Assembly: GCF_041080655.1 (NCBI RefSeq)
Contig: NZ_CP163525.1
Coordinates: forward strand, 8,370,001 to 8,434,000
Source of the DNA: Streptomyces sp. CG4
GTDB lineage: Bacteria > Actinomycetota > Actinomycetes > Streptomycetales > Streptomycetaceae
Length of the DNA stretch: 64,000 bases
Direction of reading: 5' to 3'
Under the pieces are notes generated by a model. The model was not told the DNA's origin. It ran no database searches and was given only the letters and a program-made list of their open reading frames with translations. Shown here piece after piece: positions 26,312 through 35,874 of the stretch (position 1 is its first letter; every line of letters starts with the position of its first letter). The translations under genes were made by a program, and so were the position numbers.

Positions 26312-27460
26312 TCAGGTGCGTGCCTCCACGCAATCCCGCGCCCACGGTCGTGCCGTCGCCCATCCGGCCAGCAGCCCCGCGCCCACGGTCACCGTCGTGA
26401 AGCTGAGGGCGTTGCTCACCGTGGCGAGCGCGGCCAGGGCCGTCAGGGCGGCGCCGGCGGTCAGCGCGACCGGGGTGGAGCGGGGGCTGCGCCACAGCGC
26501 GTACAGCACCCAGCAGAACGCGGCGACGCACAGGGACACCCCGACCAGGCCCTGCTCCGCCGCCAGCTGGAGCACGGCCGAGTGCGGCTTGCCGTCGGCG
26601 GGCAGCGTCGACAGCGTCTGCGGCGCCGGGCCGCCCGGCTCGCCGAACCGTCCGGGACCGACCCCGAGCCCCGGATTCCGGCCCGCGAGGTGCAGGGCGT
26701 CCTGCCACAGGGCCACCCGGGGCGCGGTCAGCCGGCCTTCGAGCACCCGGGCGAGGCCGTCCGGCAGCACGTCCCCGGCGAGCGCCCAGGCCGTGCCCGC
26801 CACCAGAGCCGCTGCCCCGGCCAGACCCAGCAGACAGCCACCCCGGCGGGACACCCAGCCCATGGCCAGCGACCACAGCAGTACGGCCGCACTCGCCACG
26901 CAACCGGCCACCGACCCCAGCACGGCCCCGGTCAGCACGATGCCTGTGGCCAGCGCCCGCAGCGCCAGCCGCAGCTCCGGTACGGACGTCGCCCAGGCGG
27001 CACAGCACGCGGCTCCCGTGGCCAGCGTCAGCAGCGCGGCCGTGCCACCGGCGTGGCCCAGCGGGGCGACGTAGCGGGGACCGGCGGACAGCGCGGGCAG
27101 CGCCATGGCCAGCGCGAGTCCGGCCGCCGCCCCGGCACCCGGCGCGGCCACCGGCAGCAAGGCCCCGGAGACCCGGCCGGCGGCATGACCGGCGGTCACG
27201 GCGAGCACCGCGAGCAGCACGCCCTCGGGCCGTCCGTCGTGGACCGCGGCGGTGATCAGCGACCAGCCGGCGCAGGCACCCAGCAGGATCATGCCCGCCC
27301 CGTCAGAAACGCTTCGCCTGACGCCGGCCACGTCCCTGTCCACGCCGGCCACGGACCTCGTCCCCGTCGACCCCACCCGCCGCCCCTCGTCCCCGTCCCT
27401 GTCGCAGGCCACGGCCGGGTACGGCGGCGGATCCGGCCGCACTGCCGAGGCTGGGCTCAC
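26312..27460 (-). CDS. O-antigen ligase/Wzy-like polytopic membrane protein
   Basis: About 382 residues with ten or so hydrophobic helices, such as LLGACAGWSLITAAV, GLALAMALPALSAG and LLLWSLAMGWVSRRG, and the typical O-antigen ligase loop LARVLEGRLTAPRVALWQDALHLAGRNPGLGVGPGRF shortened here, where GRxxLWxxAL and NPxxGVGPGxF are the family signature. These enzymes polymerise or ligate glycans on the outer face of the membrane. The start is uncertain: GTG at 27460 gives a long hydrophilic lead, and later GTG codons are possible. It overlaps no neighbour and is divergent from lnt. Confidence 0.78.
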   Translation of the reverse strand: MSPASAVRPDPPPYPAVACDRDGDEGRRVGSTGTRSVAGVDRDVAGVRRSVSDGAGMILLGACAGWSLITAAVHDGRPEGVLLAVLAVTAGHAAGRVSGALLPVAAPGAGAAAGLALAMALPALSAGPRYVAPLGHAGGTAALLTLATGAACCAAWATSVPELRLALRALATGIVLTGAVLGSVAGCVASAAVLLWSLAMGWVSRRGGCLLGLAGAAALVAGTAWALAGDVLPDGLARVLEGRLTAPRVALWQDALHLAGRNPGLGVGPGRFGEPGGPAPQTLSTLPADGKPHSAVLQLAAEQGLVGVSLCVAAFCWVLYALWRSPRSTPVALTAGAALTALAALATVSNALSFTTVTVGAGLLAGWATARPWARDCVEART

Positions 27461-27702
27461 CGTAGCGGCTGATGACCGGTTTGGGTACGAGATGCGACGG
27501 AACGTCGCTGGGGGAATGGGCGGAACGCCGCTTGTATGCGGCTGGTGAGCGGGTGCGGACCGGCGCCGGCGGTGGGTGCCCTGCCACGAAAGACGCGGGT
27601 CCGGCAGGGCGGCGACCAGGGGTGATCGCGGTCGGCCGAGCCGGTGCCCGGCCCTCGTACCGCGCTGTCGAAGGCCCAGGAAGCCGCCGTACACTCACCC
27701 GG

Positions 27703-29313
27703 GTGACCGTCACCGCAACTTCCGTGGACCAGCCGGACCAGCTCCAGCCGACCTCCGCCTCCGGCGTGCGCGGCGGCCGGTTGCTGCGTCTGGTCCCGGC
27801 CGTCGCCTCCGCGCTCTGCGGAGTGCTGCTCTACGTCAGCTTTCCGCCGCGCACCCTGTGGTGGCTGGCGCTGCCCGCCTTCGCCGGTTTCGGCTGGGTG
27901 CTGCGCGGCCGGGGCTGGAAGGCGGCCCTCGGCCTCGGCTACCTTTTCGGGCTCGGCTTCCTGCTGCCGCTGCTGGTGTGGACCGGCGTGGAGGTCGGTC
28001 CCGGACCCTGGCTGGCCCTCGTCGCCATCGAGGCGGTCTTCATCGCCCTGGTCGGTGTCGGCGTCGCCGCTGTCTCCCGGCTGCCCGCCTCGCCGCTGTG
28101 GGCCGCCGCCGTCTGGATCGCGGGCGAGGCGGTACGCGCGCGTGTGCCCTTCCGCGGCTTCCCCTGGGGCAAGATCGCGTTCGGGCAGGCGGACGGCGTC
28201 TTCCTGCCGCTCGCCGCGGTGGGCGGCACGCCCGTGCTCGGGTTCGCGGTGGTGCTGTGCGGATTCGGCCTGTACGAGGCCGGCTGGCTGATCACCGAGC
28301 GGCGCAGGTCACGGACGGTGCGGCGCGGTGCGGCGGCCGCGGCGCTGCTGAGCGTGGCCGTTCCGGTGGCGGGCGCGGTCGCGGCCCGGCCGCTCGTGAG
28401 TGACAAGGCCGAGGACGGCACCCGGACCGTCGCGCTCATCCAGGGCAACGTGCCCCGTTCCGGGCTGGAGTTCAGCGCCCAGCGGCGGGCCGTCCTGGAC
28501 TACCACGTGCGCGAGACGCTGAAGCTCGCCGCCGACGTCAAGGCCGGGAAGACCCCGAAGCCCGACTACGTGCTGTGGCCGGAGAACTCCTCCGACATCG
28601 ACCCCTTCACCAACCCCGACGCGGCCGCCGTCATCGACGGCGCCGCCAAGGCGGTCGGCGTGCCCATCTCGGTCGGCGGTGTCGTCGAGAAGGACGGCAA
28701 GCTGCTCAACGAGCAGATCCTGTGGGACCCGGCCAAGGGGCCGACGCAGACCTACGACAAACGGCAGATCCAGCCGTTCGGCGAGTACCTTCCGCTGCGC
28801 GGGCTCGTCGGCGCGGTCAACAAGAACTGGACCGGCATGGTCCGGCAGGACTTCAGCCGGGGCAGCAAGCCGGGCGTGTTCGACATCGACGGCGCCAAGG
28901 TCGGCCTCGCCACCTGCTACGAGGCCGCCTTCGACTGGGCCGTGCGGGACAACGTCACCCACGGCGCGGAGATGATCTCCGTGCCCAGCAACAACGCGAC
29001 CTTCGACCGCAGCGAGATGACCTACCAGCAGCTCGCCATGTCCCGGATCCGCGCCGTCGAGCACAGCCGCACCGTCACGGTGCCGGTGACCAGCGGCGTC
29101 AGCGCGGTCATCATGCCGGACGGGAAGATCACCCAGCGGACCGGCATGTTCGTGCCCGCCTACCTGGTCCAGAAGGTGCCGCTGCGCACGTCCAGGACCC
29201 CGGCGACCGAGCTGGGCATCCTCCCGGAGATCGCTCTGGTGCTGGTCGCCGCCGGCGGTCTCGGCTGGGCGATCGGCTCGGGGCTGCGTGCCCGGCGTGC
29301 CGCCGGCGCATAG
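27703..29313 (+). CDS. lnt: Apolipoprotein N-acyltransferase
   Basis: A 536-residue enzyme that N-acylates the N-terminal cysteine of lipoproteins. Six or so N-terminal helices (for example GLGYLFGLGFLLPLLVWTGV and FRGFPWGKIAFGQADG) precede a nitrilase-type domain with the full triad: glutamate in VLWPENSSDID, lysine in TYDKRQIQPFGEYLP, and cysteine in GLATCYEAAFDW. GTG at 27703 is chosen because homology starts within about 30 residues; longer in-frame starts to 27472 lack support. Lnt is established in Streptomyces, where two copies are common. It appears to be transcribed alone. Confidence 0.93.
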   Translation: MTVTATSVDQPDQLQPTSASGVRGGRLLRLVPAVASALCGVLLYVSFPPRTLWWLALPAFAGFGWVLRGRGWKAALGLGYLFGLGFLLPLLVWTGVEVGPGPWLALVAIEAVFIALVGVGVAAVSRLPASPLWAAAVWIAGEAVRARVPFRGFPWGKIAFGQADGVFLPLAAVGGTPVLGFAVVLCGFGLYEAGWLITERRRSRTVRRGAAAAALLSVAVPVAGAVAARPLVSDKAEDGTRTVALIQGNVPRSGLEFSAQRRAVLDYHVRETLKLAADVKAGKTPKPDYVLWPENSSDIDPFTNPDAAAVIDGAAKAVGVPISVGGVVEKDGKLLNEQILWDPAKGPTQTYDKRQIQPFGEYLPLRGLVGAVNKNWTGMVRQDFSRGSKPGVFDIDGAKVGLATCYEAAFDWAVRDNVTHGAEMISVPSNNATFDRSEMTYQQLAMSRIRAVEHSRTVTVPVTSGVSAVIMPDGKITQRTGMFVPAYLVQKVPLRTSRTPATELGILPEIALVLVAAGGLGWAIGSGLRARRAAGA

Positions 29314-29320
29314 CCGTATC

Positions 29321-29350
29321 CGTACGACCCCGGTGGCGCCGGGCGGTACG
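29321..29350 (+). terminator. Terminator hairpin after lnt
   Basis: Eight bases after the lnt stop, CGTAC and GTACG flank an inner stem CCCGG/CCGGG with a TGGCG loop, giving an interrupted hairpin of ten base pairs. Confidence 0.55.
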
Positions 29351-29432
29351 ACCGGCATACGCCCTCTGAACTGGTGCGCACGACGTCCGAACCGCGAGGA
29401 AGGCGCGGGCCCGGCCGGTTAGGGTCGGGCGC

Positions 29433-29912
29433 ATGGCTACTCCTGACTTCATCCGCACGCTCCGGGCCTCCGCCGGCCGTCAGCTGCTCTGGCTCCCAGG
29501 AGTCACCGCGATCGTCCTCGACGACGAGAGCAGAGTGCTCCTGGGCCGGCGGTCCGACACCCGCAGGTGGTCGGTGATCGGGGGCATCCCGGATCCCGGC
29601 GAGCAGCCCGCGGCCTGTGCCGTGCGGGAGGTCTTCGAGGAGACGGCGGTGCACTGCGTGGCCGAGCGGGTCGTGCTCGTCCAGGCGCTGGATCCGTTCA
29701 CCTACCCCAACGGTGACTGCTGCCAGTTCATGGACATCACCATCCGTTGCCGGGCGGTGGGCGGCGAGGCCCGGGTCAACGACGACGAGTCCGTGGACGT
29801 GGGCTGGTTCGCGGTGGACGCGCTGCCCGATCTCGACGAGTTCAGCCGCTTCCGGATCAAGCAGGCCATATCTGACGCACCCACATGGTTTGACCCTACG
29901 ACTCTCGGCTGA
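29433..29912 (+). CDS. Nudix hydrolase
   Basis: A 159-residue Nudix protein. The Nudix box is GGIPDPGEQPAACAVREVFE followed by ETAV, matching Gx5Ex7REUxEExGU except that the last glycine is alanine. The N-terminal TPDFIRTLRASAGRQLLWLPG and the middle CCQFMDITIRCRAVGGEARV are typical of actinobacterial Nudix enzymes of the MutT/ADP-ribose group. The ATG at 29433 lies 24 bases after a GCGGGC stretch with no strong ribosome site. The substrate cannot be told. It precedes the SDR gene by 54 bases. Confidence 0.92.
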   Translation: MATPDFIRTLRASAGRQLLWLPGVTAIVLDDESRVLLGRRSDTRRWSVIGGIPDPGEQPAACAVREVFEETAVHCVAERVVLVQALDPFTYPNGDCCQFMDITIRCRAVGGEARVNDDESVDVGWFAVDALPDLDEFSRFRIKQAISDAPTWFDPTTLG

Positions 29913-29966
29913 AGTATGGGTGCTCACCATATGTGGTGAGCTGTGGGGTCCGCTTAGGGTCGGCGC

Positions 29967-30782
29967 ATGACCACGTCCAGCCCCGCACCCGGCCTGCGCC
30001 TACAGCCCCTCGCCCTCGACCTCGGCGGCCGCACCGCCCTCGTCACCGGTGCCGCCGGCGGCATCGGCCGCGCCTGCGCGCTGCGCCTCGCGGCCGCCGG
30101 GGCGCGGGTGCGGGCCGTCGACCGGGACGCGGCGGGCCTTGCCGAGCTGGCCCAGCGGGCGGAACGGGCCGGCGACCTCCCGGGAACCGTCGAACCGCAG
30201 GTCGTGGACCTCACCGACCTCGACGCCACCGAACGCGCCGCCGCCGGTACCGATGTGCTGGTCAACAATGCGGGCCTGCAACTGGTGCGCCCCATCGAGG
30301 AGTTCCCGCCCGAGGTCTTCCACACCGTGCTGACCGTGATGCTGGAGGCGCCGTTCCGCCTCATGCGTGGCGCCCTGCCGCACATGTACGCGCAGGGCTG
30401 GGGCCGGATCGTCAATGTGTCCTCCGTCCATGGTCTGCGTGCCTCCGCGTTCAAGTCCGCGTATGTGGCCGCCAAACACGGCCTCGAAGGCCTGTCGAAG
30501 ACGGCCGCACTGGAAGGCGCCGCCCATGGGGTGACCTCGAACTGTGTGAACCCCGCCTATGTGCGCACCCCCCTGGTCGAGAAGCAGATCGCCGACCAGG
30601 CGCAGGCGCACGGCATCCCCGAGGAGCGTGTGCTGTCCGAGGTCCTGCTCAGGGACAGCGCGGTCCAGCGGCTCATCGAACCCGAGGAGGTCGCCGAGGC
30701 CGTGGCCTATCTGTGCAGCCCGCAGGCCTCCTTCGTCACGGGTACCTCGCTGGCGCTCGACGGCGGTTGGACGGCGCACTGA
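29967..30782 (+). CDS. SDR family oxidoreductase, 3-hydroxybutyrate dehydrogenase-like
   Basis: A 271-residue short-chain dehydrogenase. The NAD-binding motif is TGAAGGIGRA, the NNAG motif is LVNNAGLQ, and the catalytic Ser-Tyr-Lys are in NVSSVHGL and SAYVAAKHG. The segment NPAYVRTPLVEKQIADQAQ is a hallmark of D-3-hydroxybutyrate dehydrogenases, which oxidise 3-hydroxybutyrate to acetoacetate. The ATG at 29967 is taken from the start of homology; an N-terminal extension of about 15 residues precedes the first strand. It is followed by the PucR-type regulator on the same strand, which could be co-transcribed. Confidence 0.92.
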   Translation: MTTSSPAPGLRLQPLALDLGGRTALVTGAAGGIGRACALRLAAAGARVRAVDRDAAGLAELAQRAERAGDLPGTVEPQVVDLTDLDATERAAAGTDVLVNNAGLQLVRPIEEFPPEVFHTVLTVMLEAPFRLMRGALPHMYAQGWGRIVNVSSVHGLRASAFKSAYVAAKHGLEGLSKTAALEGAAHGVTSNCVNPAYVRTPLVEKQIADQAQAHGIPEERVLSEVLLRDSAVQRLIEPEEVAEAVAYLCSPQASFVTGTSLALDGGWTAH

Positions 30783-30882
30783 AACGGCGCGCGTACGGCC
30801 CACCGAAGTGCCCGGCGGCGCGCGGACCGGGAGTTGTCCACAGACCCGCCGGGCCCGGCGGCCGATGCGGAATCCTGTGACC

Positions 30883-32802
30883 ATGTCTCGCGATCACGTT
30901 CAGCCGGCACCCAGCGCCGGCACCGAGGCCCCGTACCTCGAACTGCTGGCCCGTGACGCCTCCGCGGAGGCGTACGAGCAGCCGGTGCTGCTTGCCCGCG
31001 CAGAGGGCAGACCGGCCGACCGGATCGCCGCGCTGGAAGAGGCCAAGCTGCTCGCCCTGCGGGTCCGGGCCGAGCTGGAGGGGCGCCGGCGCCGCGAGGC
31101 GGAGCTGTCCGCGCTCTTCGAGACCGCTCACGACCTCGCGGGCCTGCGTGATCTGGACGCCGTCCTGCAGGCCATCGTGCAGCGCGCCCGCTCCCTGCTC
31201 GGCACGGACGTCGCCTACCTCACCCTGAACGACCCGGGTCGCGGCGACACCTACATGCGGGTCACCGAGGGCTCCGTCTCCGCCCGTTTCCAGCAACTGC
31301 GCCTCGGCATGGGCGAGGGACTCGGCGGACTGGTCGCCCAGACGACCCGGCCGTACGTCACGGACGACTACTTCAAGGACGCCCGCTTCCAGCACACCCT
31401 CACCATCGACGCCGGCGTCCGGGACGAGGGCCTTGTCGCCATCCTCGGCGTCCCTCTCATGCTCGGTCCGCAGGTCATCGGTGTCCTCTTCGCCGCCGAC
31501 CGGAGGGCACGCGTCTTCGAACGCGCGCAGATCGCCCTGCTCGGCTCCTTCGCCGCGCTCGCCGCGGCAGCCATCGACACCGCCAATCTGCTCACCGAGA
31601 CCCGCGCGGCCCTGGCCAGCCTGGAGCGGGCCAACGAGATCATCCGGGATCGCAGCGCCGTCATCGAGCGCGCCTCCGACGTCCACGACCGTCTCGCCGA
31701 GCTCGTCCTGCGCGGCGGCGGGGTGCACGACGTGGCCGCCGCCGTCTCCGAAGTCCTCGGCGGTGCCGTCGAGTTCACGGAGGCCGACGCGGCACCGGCC
31801 GAGGCGCTGGAGGCGTCCCGCGCCGAGGGACACGCCGTACAGCACGGCAGTGCCTGGATCGCCGCGGTCGCCGCCGGCGGTGAACTCCTCGGCGCGCTGG
31901 TCCTGCGCGGGCACCCCGGCCTCGACCCCGTCGACGAGCGCACCCTGGAGCGCGCGGCGATGGTCACCTCGCTGCTCCTGCTCGCCCGCCGCTCGGCGGC
32001 CGAGGCCGAACAGCGGGTGCGGGGCGAGCTGTTGGACGACCTGTTGGACGCGCGCGACCGGGACCCGCGCCTGCTGCGCGAGCGCGCCGCCCGGTTGCGC
32101 GCCGACCTGGACGCCACCCATGTCGTCCTCGCCGCACGCCTGGACGGTCCGGCGGCCGACGCCGACGAGGAGGCCGCGGCCCGCCGTCGCCTGTGGTCCG
32201 CCGCCTCCCACCTCGCCGCGACCCGGCAGGGCCTGGCCGCCGCACGCGACGGCGGAACCGTCCTGCTGCTGCCGCTCGGCGCCGACGACAGCGCCACGGA
32301 CCTGGCCCGCCGCACCGCCCGCCAGCTGGGCACGGCCGTGCACCAACCCGTCACGGTCGGCGCCTCGGCCCCGGTCACCGGCCTCACCACCCACCCCGAG
32401 ACGGTCGCCGCCGCCTACGCCGAGGGCCGGCGCTGTCTGGACGCGCTGCACCTGCTGGGCCGCGCCGGGGACGGAGCGGCAGCCGAGGACTTCGGGTTCC
32501 TCGGTCTGCTCCTCGCCGGCGACCGGGACGTCGCCGGCTTCGTCGACCGCACCATCGGCCCGGTCGCGGCCTACGACGACCGACGCGGTACGGAACTGCT
32601 GCGCACCCTGGACGCCTACTTCGCCTGCGGGATGAGCCCGGCCCGCACCAAGGACGCGCTGCACGTCCATGTGAACACGGTCGCCCAGCGGCTGGAGAGG
32701 GTGGGACGGCTGCTGGGCGAGGACTGGCAGACCCCGGCCCGCGCCCTGGAGATCCAACTGGCCCTGCGACTGCACCGGTTGGCGTCCCCGGACAGACGGT
32801 GA
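30883..32802 (+). CDS. GAF domain plus PucR-type helix-turn-helix regulator
   Basis: A 639-residue regulator. After an N-terminal coiled coil (about residues 30-75), a GAF domain runs from about 80 to 235 (GTDVAYLTLNDPGRGDTYMR, GVPLMLGPQVIGVLFAADRR). A middle region resembling the GGDEF-like spacer of CdaR/PucR follows, and the C terminus has the PucR HTH: LLRTLDAYFACGMSPARTKDALHVHVNTVAQRLERV in outline. Such proteins often activate catabolic genes; the 3-hydroxybutyrate dehydrogenase directly upstream is an obvious candidate target. ATG at 30883 is preferred; GTG at 30877 is equally possible. Confidence 0.88.
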   Translation: MSRDHVQPAPSAGTEAPYLELLARDASAEAYEQPVLLARAEGRPADRIAALEEAKLLALRVRAELEGRRRREAELSALFETAHDLAGLRDLDAVLQAIVQRARSLLGTDVAYLTLNDPGRGDTYMRVTEGSVSARFQQLRLGMGEGLGGLVAQTTRPYVTDDYFKDARFQHTLTIDAGVRDEGLVAILGVPLMLGPQVIGVLFAADRRARVFERAQIALLGSFAALAAAAIDTANLLTETRAALASLERANEIIRDRSAVIERASDVHDRLAELVLRGGGVHDVAAAVSEVLGGAVEFTEADAAPAEALEASRAEGHAVQHGSAWIAAVAAGGELLGALVLRGHPGLDPVDERTLERAAMVTSLLLLARRSAAEAEQRVRGELLDDLLDARDRDPRLLRERAARLRADLDATHVVLAARLDGPAADADEEAAARRRLWSAASHLAATRQGLAAARDGGTVLLLPLGADDSATDLARRTARQLGTAVHQPVTVGASAPVTGLTTHPETVAAAYAEGRRCLDALHLLGRAGDGAAAEDFGFLGLLLAGDRDVAGFVDRTIGPVAAYDDRRGTELLRTLDAYFACGMSPARTKDALHVHVNTVAQRLERVGRLLGEDWQTPARALEIQLALRLHRLASPDRR

Positions 32803-32827
32803 CCCCGTACGGATGTGCCGTACGGGG
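32803..32827. terminator. Bidirectional terminator between PucR-type regulator and MFS gene
   Basis: A perfect 10-bp inverted repeat, CCCCGTACGG/CCGTACGGGG, with a five-base loop directly after the regulator stop. The next gene converges on it. Confidence 0.65.
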
Positions 32828-32930
32828 GGTCGGGCAAAGAGTGCGTGTGGCGGGCCGGGGAGGGCCGGGCGGAGGGCGCGCACAGGATGGGCAGGCAAGG
32901 GGCGCGCGTGTGGTGAGCTGGGCGCGCCGG

Positions 32931-34316
32931 TCAGACCGTCCGCGCCTTCGTGGTCGGGCTCGAACCGGCGGCCCCGCCGCTCTCGCCGCCCTCCCCCTCG
33001 ACGCGGGCGAGATCCCGGTGCCGTGTCTCCCGCGCCACGCCCACAGCGACCAGGGTCAGCACCGCGGCGGCGATCACGTAGAGGGCGATCGGGGTGGAGC
33101 TGCCGTAGCCGTCGAGCAGGGCGGTAGCGATGAGCGGGGCAGGCGCACCGGCCGCCACCGAGGCGAACTGGGCGCCGATGGACGCGCCCGAGTACCGCAT
33201 CCGGGTGGCGAACATCTCGGCGAAGAAGGCCGCCTGGGGCGCGTACATGGCGCCGTGCAGCATGAGCCCGACGGTGACGGCCAGGACCAGATTTCCGAAC
33301 GAACCTGTGTCCACGAGCGAGAAGAACGGGAACATCCACAGGCCGATACCGGCCGCACCGAACAGATACACCGGCCGCCTGCCGACGCGGTCGGACAGCG
33401 CGCCCCAGGCCGGGATGACGGCGAAGTGCACGGCGGAGCCGATGAGTACGGCGTTGAGCGCGGTCTGTTTGGAGACGCCGGCGGAGGTGGTTGCGTAGAC
33501 GAGGATGAAGGCGGTGATGACGTAGTAGCCGATGTTCTCCGCCATGCGGGCGCCCATCGCCACCAGTACGTCCCGCCAGTGGTGCCGCAGCACGGAGACG
33601 ATCGGCAGCTTCTCCGGCTCCGCCGTCCGCCGGGACTCGGCGCGCGCCAACGCCTCCTTGAAAACGGGCGACTCATCGACGGAGAGCCGGATCCACAGAC
33701 CGATGAGCACGAGCACCCCGGAGAGCAGGAACGGGATCCGCCATCCCCAGGTTCCGAAGGCGTCGTCGGAGAGCACGGCGGTGAGCAGCGAGAGCACACC
33801 GGTCGCGAGCAACTGGCCCGCCGGCGCGCCGGTCTGCGGCCACGAGGCCCAGAAGCCGCGCCGCCGCGCGTCCCCGTGCTCCGACACCAGTAGGACGGCA
33901 CCGCCCCACTCGCCGCCGAGCGCGAACCCCTGGACGAGCCGTAGAGCGGTGAGCAGTACGGGTGCGGCGGATCCGACCGCGGCGTGCGTGGGCAGCAGCC
34001 CGATGGCGAACGTCGCGCCGCCCATCATCACGAGGCTCAGCACCAGCAGCTTCTTCCGCCCCAGCCGGTCACCGTAGTGCCCGAACACGAGCGCCCCCAA
34101 CGGGCGCGCCGCGAACCCGACGGCATACGTCAGGAACGACAGCAGCGTCCCGACGAGCGGATCGGAGCCCGGGAAGAACAGCTTGTTGAACACCAGCGCG
34201 GCGGCGGAACCGTAGAGGAAGAAGTCGTACCACTCGATGGTGGTGCCGATGAGGCTGGCGGCGACGATGCGGGCGAGACTGGTCGGGGCTGGTGGAGCGC
34301 TTGCGGGCGACGACAT
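32931..34316 (-). CDS. MFS transporter, metabolite:H+ symporter type
   Basis: A 461-residue permease with twelve predicted helices. The motifs GTTIEWYDFFLYGSAAALVF, FGHYGDRLGRKKLLVLSL and LRLVQGFALGGEWGGAVLLV define the metabolite:H+ symporter group (ShiA/ProP/KgtP-like) that imports organic acids or osmolytes. The second repeat has GALSDRVGRRPVYLFG. ATG at 34316 follows AGGAAG at eight bases. The gene is the last normal chromosomal gene before the mobile-element island; the IS5 remnant lies about 190 bases upstream of its start. Confidence 0.93.
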   Translation of the reverse strand: MSSPASAPPAPTSLARIVAASLIGTTIEWYDFFLYGSAAALVFNKLFFPGSDPLVGTLLSFLTYAVGFAARPLGALVFGHYGDRLGRKKLLVLSLVMMGGATFAIGLLPTHAAVGSAAPVLLTALRLVQGFALGGEWGGAVLLVSEHGDARRRGFWASWPQTGAPAGQLLATGVLSLLTAVLSDDAFGTWGWRIPFLLSGVLVLIGLWIRLSVDESPVFKEALARAESRRTAEPEKLPIVSVLRHHWRDVLVAMGARMAENIGYYVITAFILVYATTSAGVSKQTALNAVLIGSAVHFAVIPAWGALSDRVGRRPVYLFGAAGIGLWMFPFFSLVDTGSFGNLVLAVTVGLMLHGAMYAPQAAFFAEMFATRMRYSGASIGAQFASVAAGAPAPLIATALLDGYGSSTPIALYVIAAAVLTLVAVGVARETRHRDLARVEGEGGESGGAAGSSPTTKARTV

Positions 34317-34449
34317 CGGCACCACTTCCTGGCGTTCGACGGGGACGTTTGCGTGTTGCCACACCGTAGGAACGTGCAGGTCAGGGGCGTATGTGGTGGG
34401 ACACCATAGTTCTGGGCGTCGGAGTCCGCGCGAACACCATGGAGGCGCC

Positions 34450-34481
34450 GTGCTGACTCCCGTGCTGACTTGGTGCTGACT
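34450..34481. repeat. Triple direct repeat GTGCTGACT
   Basis: Three exact copies of the nonamer GTGCTGACT start at 34450, 34462 and 34473 (11-12 base phasing), between the MFS promoter region and the IS5 remnant. They may belong to the end of the old IS5 element. Confidence 0.4.
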
Positions 34482-34502
34482 ACGCAACGCAGAGCTCCGC
34501 CG

Positions 34503-34589
34503 CTCGTTGATGGCCGCGACGAGGACGCTCGCCTCGTAGCGGACCGCCAACATGTCGTACCGGGTGGCCACGGCCCGGTGCCTCTTGAG
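34503..34589 (-). pseudogene. IS5-family transposase, C-terminal fragment (split by IS110)
   Basis: Read on the minus strand from 34589 the codons give LKRHRAVATRYDMLAVRYEA and SVLVAAINE, the well-known C-terminal signature of IS5-family (DDE) transposases. The preceding residues, YDPEDYKARHAVERGINR, lie on the other side of the IS110 element at 36354-36407. Joining the two gives an uninterrupted frame GINR-LKRHR, so the IS110 insertion point is defined to the base pair or nearly so. The rest of the IS5 gene is missing. Confidence 0.85.
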
Positions 34590-34606
34590 ACTCTTAATGG
34601 GTTTCG

Positions 34607-35848
34607 TCAAGCAGCCTGAACCTCTGTGGCTGTCTTCTCGCGGGGGTTGTACTCCCTCTCGTAGAGCCGACCGTCCCGGAGCATGGCCCACAGGATGGAG
34701 ACTCGCTGGCGGGCGACAGCGATGACGGCCTTCTTGTGGCGGCCTTTGTCGTGTGTGTAGCCCTTGTACTTGCGCAGGTACATCTCGTTCTCCCACGTCC
34801 CCGCGGTCAAGAATGCGACCTGGGTCGACAGGAAGAATGCCCGCTGGAGGGGGCGGCTGTATTGGGTCGGGCGCAGGCGGTTTCCCGTGTTTGATCCGGA
34901 GTCACGAGAGACGGGAGCCATTCCCGACGCGACAGCGAGTCGCCCAGCGGTCGGGAACCGTGAGATGTCGCCGATCGCTGCGAGAAGTTCGGACGCAAGG
35001 AGTTGGCCGAAGCCAGGCATGGAAAGGACGATGGGCGCCTGGGGGTGTTGGGAGAGAAGTTCCTTGATCTTCTTCTCCAGCTCCTTCAGCCGGTTGTTCA
35101 TCTCCGTGATCTTTTGAGCGAGTTCGGCCACCAGCTCGGCTGCCAGGTCTTCTTCACTGGCTGCTGATTCCTGGGATTTAGCGGCTGTTACGGCCTTTTC
35201 TGCGAGGGCTGCCGCATTCCTTACTCCACGCTTGGTGAGCCAGGCAGTCAGCCTGCTCTCGCCCATGCGTCGGATGGCAGCTGGTGTCTGGTATCCGGAT
35301 AGGAGGACCAGAGGCCCTGCGGCCTGGGCGTAGTCGAAGGACCGCTCCAGCTCCGGGAACATGCTGGTGAGCAGGGCTCTCATGCGGTTGATGGTCCTGG
35401 TGCGTTCGGTTGAGAGGCCGTTGCGGTGGGACAGGATGAGCGTGAGTTCCTTGGTGACCCTTGGGGGCGCTGGCACAGGGACCGTCTGCCGTCGAAGGCA
35501 ACGGGTGAACTCGGCAATGATGTAGGAGTCCTTCAAGTCGGTCTTGCCCTGCCCACTGAAGCTCTTCTTGAAGGCCGCGAACTTCGAGCCGGCGACGTAC
35601 CGCGGGTTCTGGCCGTGGTTAGCCATAATTCCTAGAAGCAGAGATGCCGGGCCGTCAATGAGGTCGAGAGCCCAGGTTACGTGGTCCGACATGCCCATGA
35701 CCTCGCCGAATGCGGCCAGGATGTCGGACTCAGAGTTAACCACCTTGCGGTTCCACAGCGACTCGCCGTCGCTGTCGACCACTGTGAACCAGTGATGTCC
35801 TTTTCCTACGTCGATCCCAGCCCATACCTGCGGTGGCCGCTGCGTCAT
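34607..35848 (-). CDS. IS110-family transposase (DEDD recombinase)
   Basis: A 413-residue transposase. The N-terminal DEDD/RuvC-like domain begins WAGIDVGKGHHWFTVVDSDG, with ALDLIDGPASLLL and the acidic motif GKTDLKDSYIIAEF. A coiled coil follows (EMNNRLKELEKKIKELLSQH), then the transposase_20 domain with MPGFGQLLASELLAAIGDI and the region ASGMAPVSRDSGSNTGNR that carries the catalytic serine in this family. Length and all blocks are intact, so the element may be active. ATG at 35848 follows GGAG at seven bases. It works with a bridge RNA encoded upstream (established for IS110 relatives). Confidence 0.96.
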   Translation of the reverse strand: MTQRPPQVWAGIDVGKGHHWFTVVDSDGESLWNRKVVNSESDILAAFGEVMGMSDHVTWALDLIDGPASLLLGIMANHGQNPRYVAGSKFAAFKKSFSGQGKTDLKDSYIIAEFTRCLRRQTVPVPAPPRVTKELTLILSHRNGLSTERTRTINRMRALLTSMFPELERSFDYAQAAGPLVLLSGYQTPAAIRRMGESRLTAWLTKRGVRNAAALAEKAVTAAKSQESAASEEDLAAELVAELAQKITEMNNRLKELEKKIKELLSQHPQAPIVLSMPGFGQLLASELLAAIGDISRFPTAGRLAVASGMAPVSRDSGSNTGNRLRPTQYSRPLQRAFFLSTQVAFLTAGTWENEMYLRKYKGYTHDKGRHKKAVIAVARQRVSILWAMLRDGRLYEREYNPREKTATEVQAA

Positions 35849-35874
35849 CTCGTCTCTCCAGGTCGATCACGGAC

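Noticed and set aside
30736..33339. Long minus-strand frame of 867 codons over the PucR-type regulator
   Set aside because: No domain or start signal; the plus-strand frame has GAF and PucR domains throughout.
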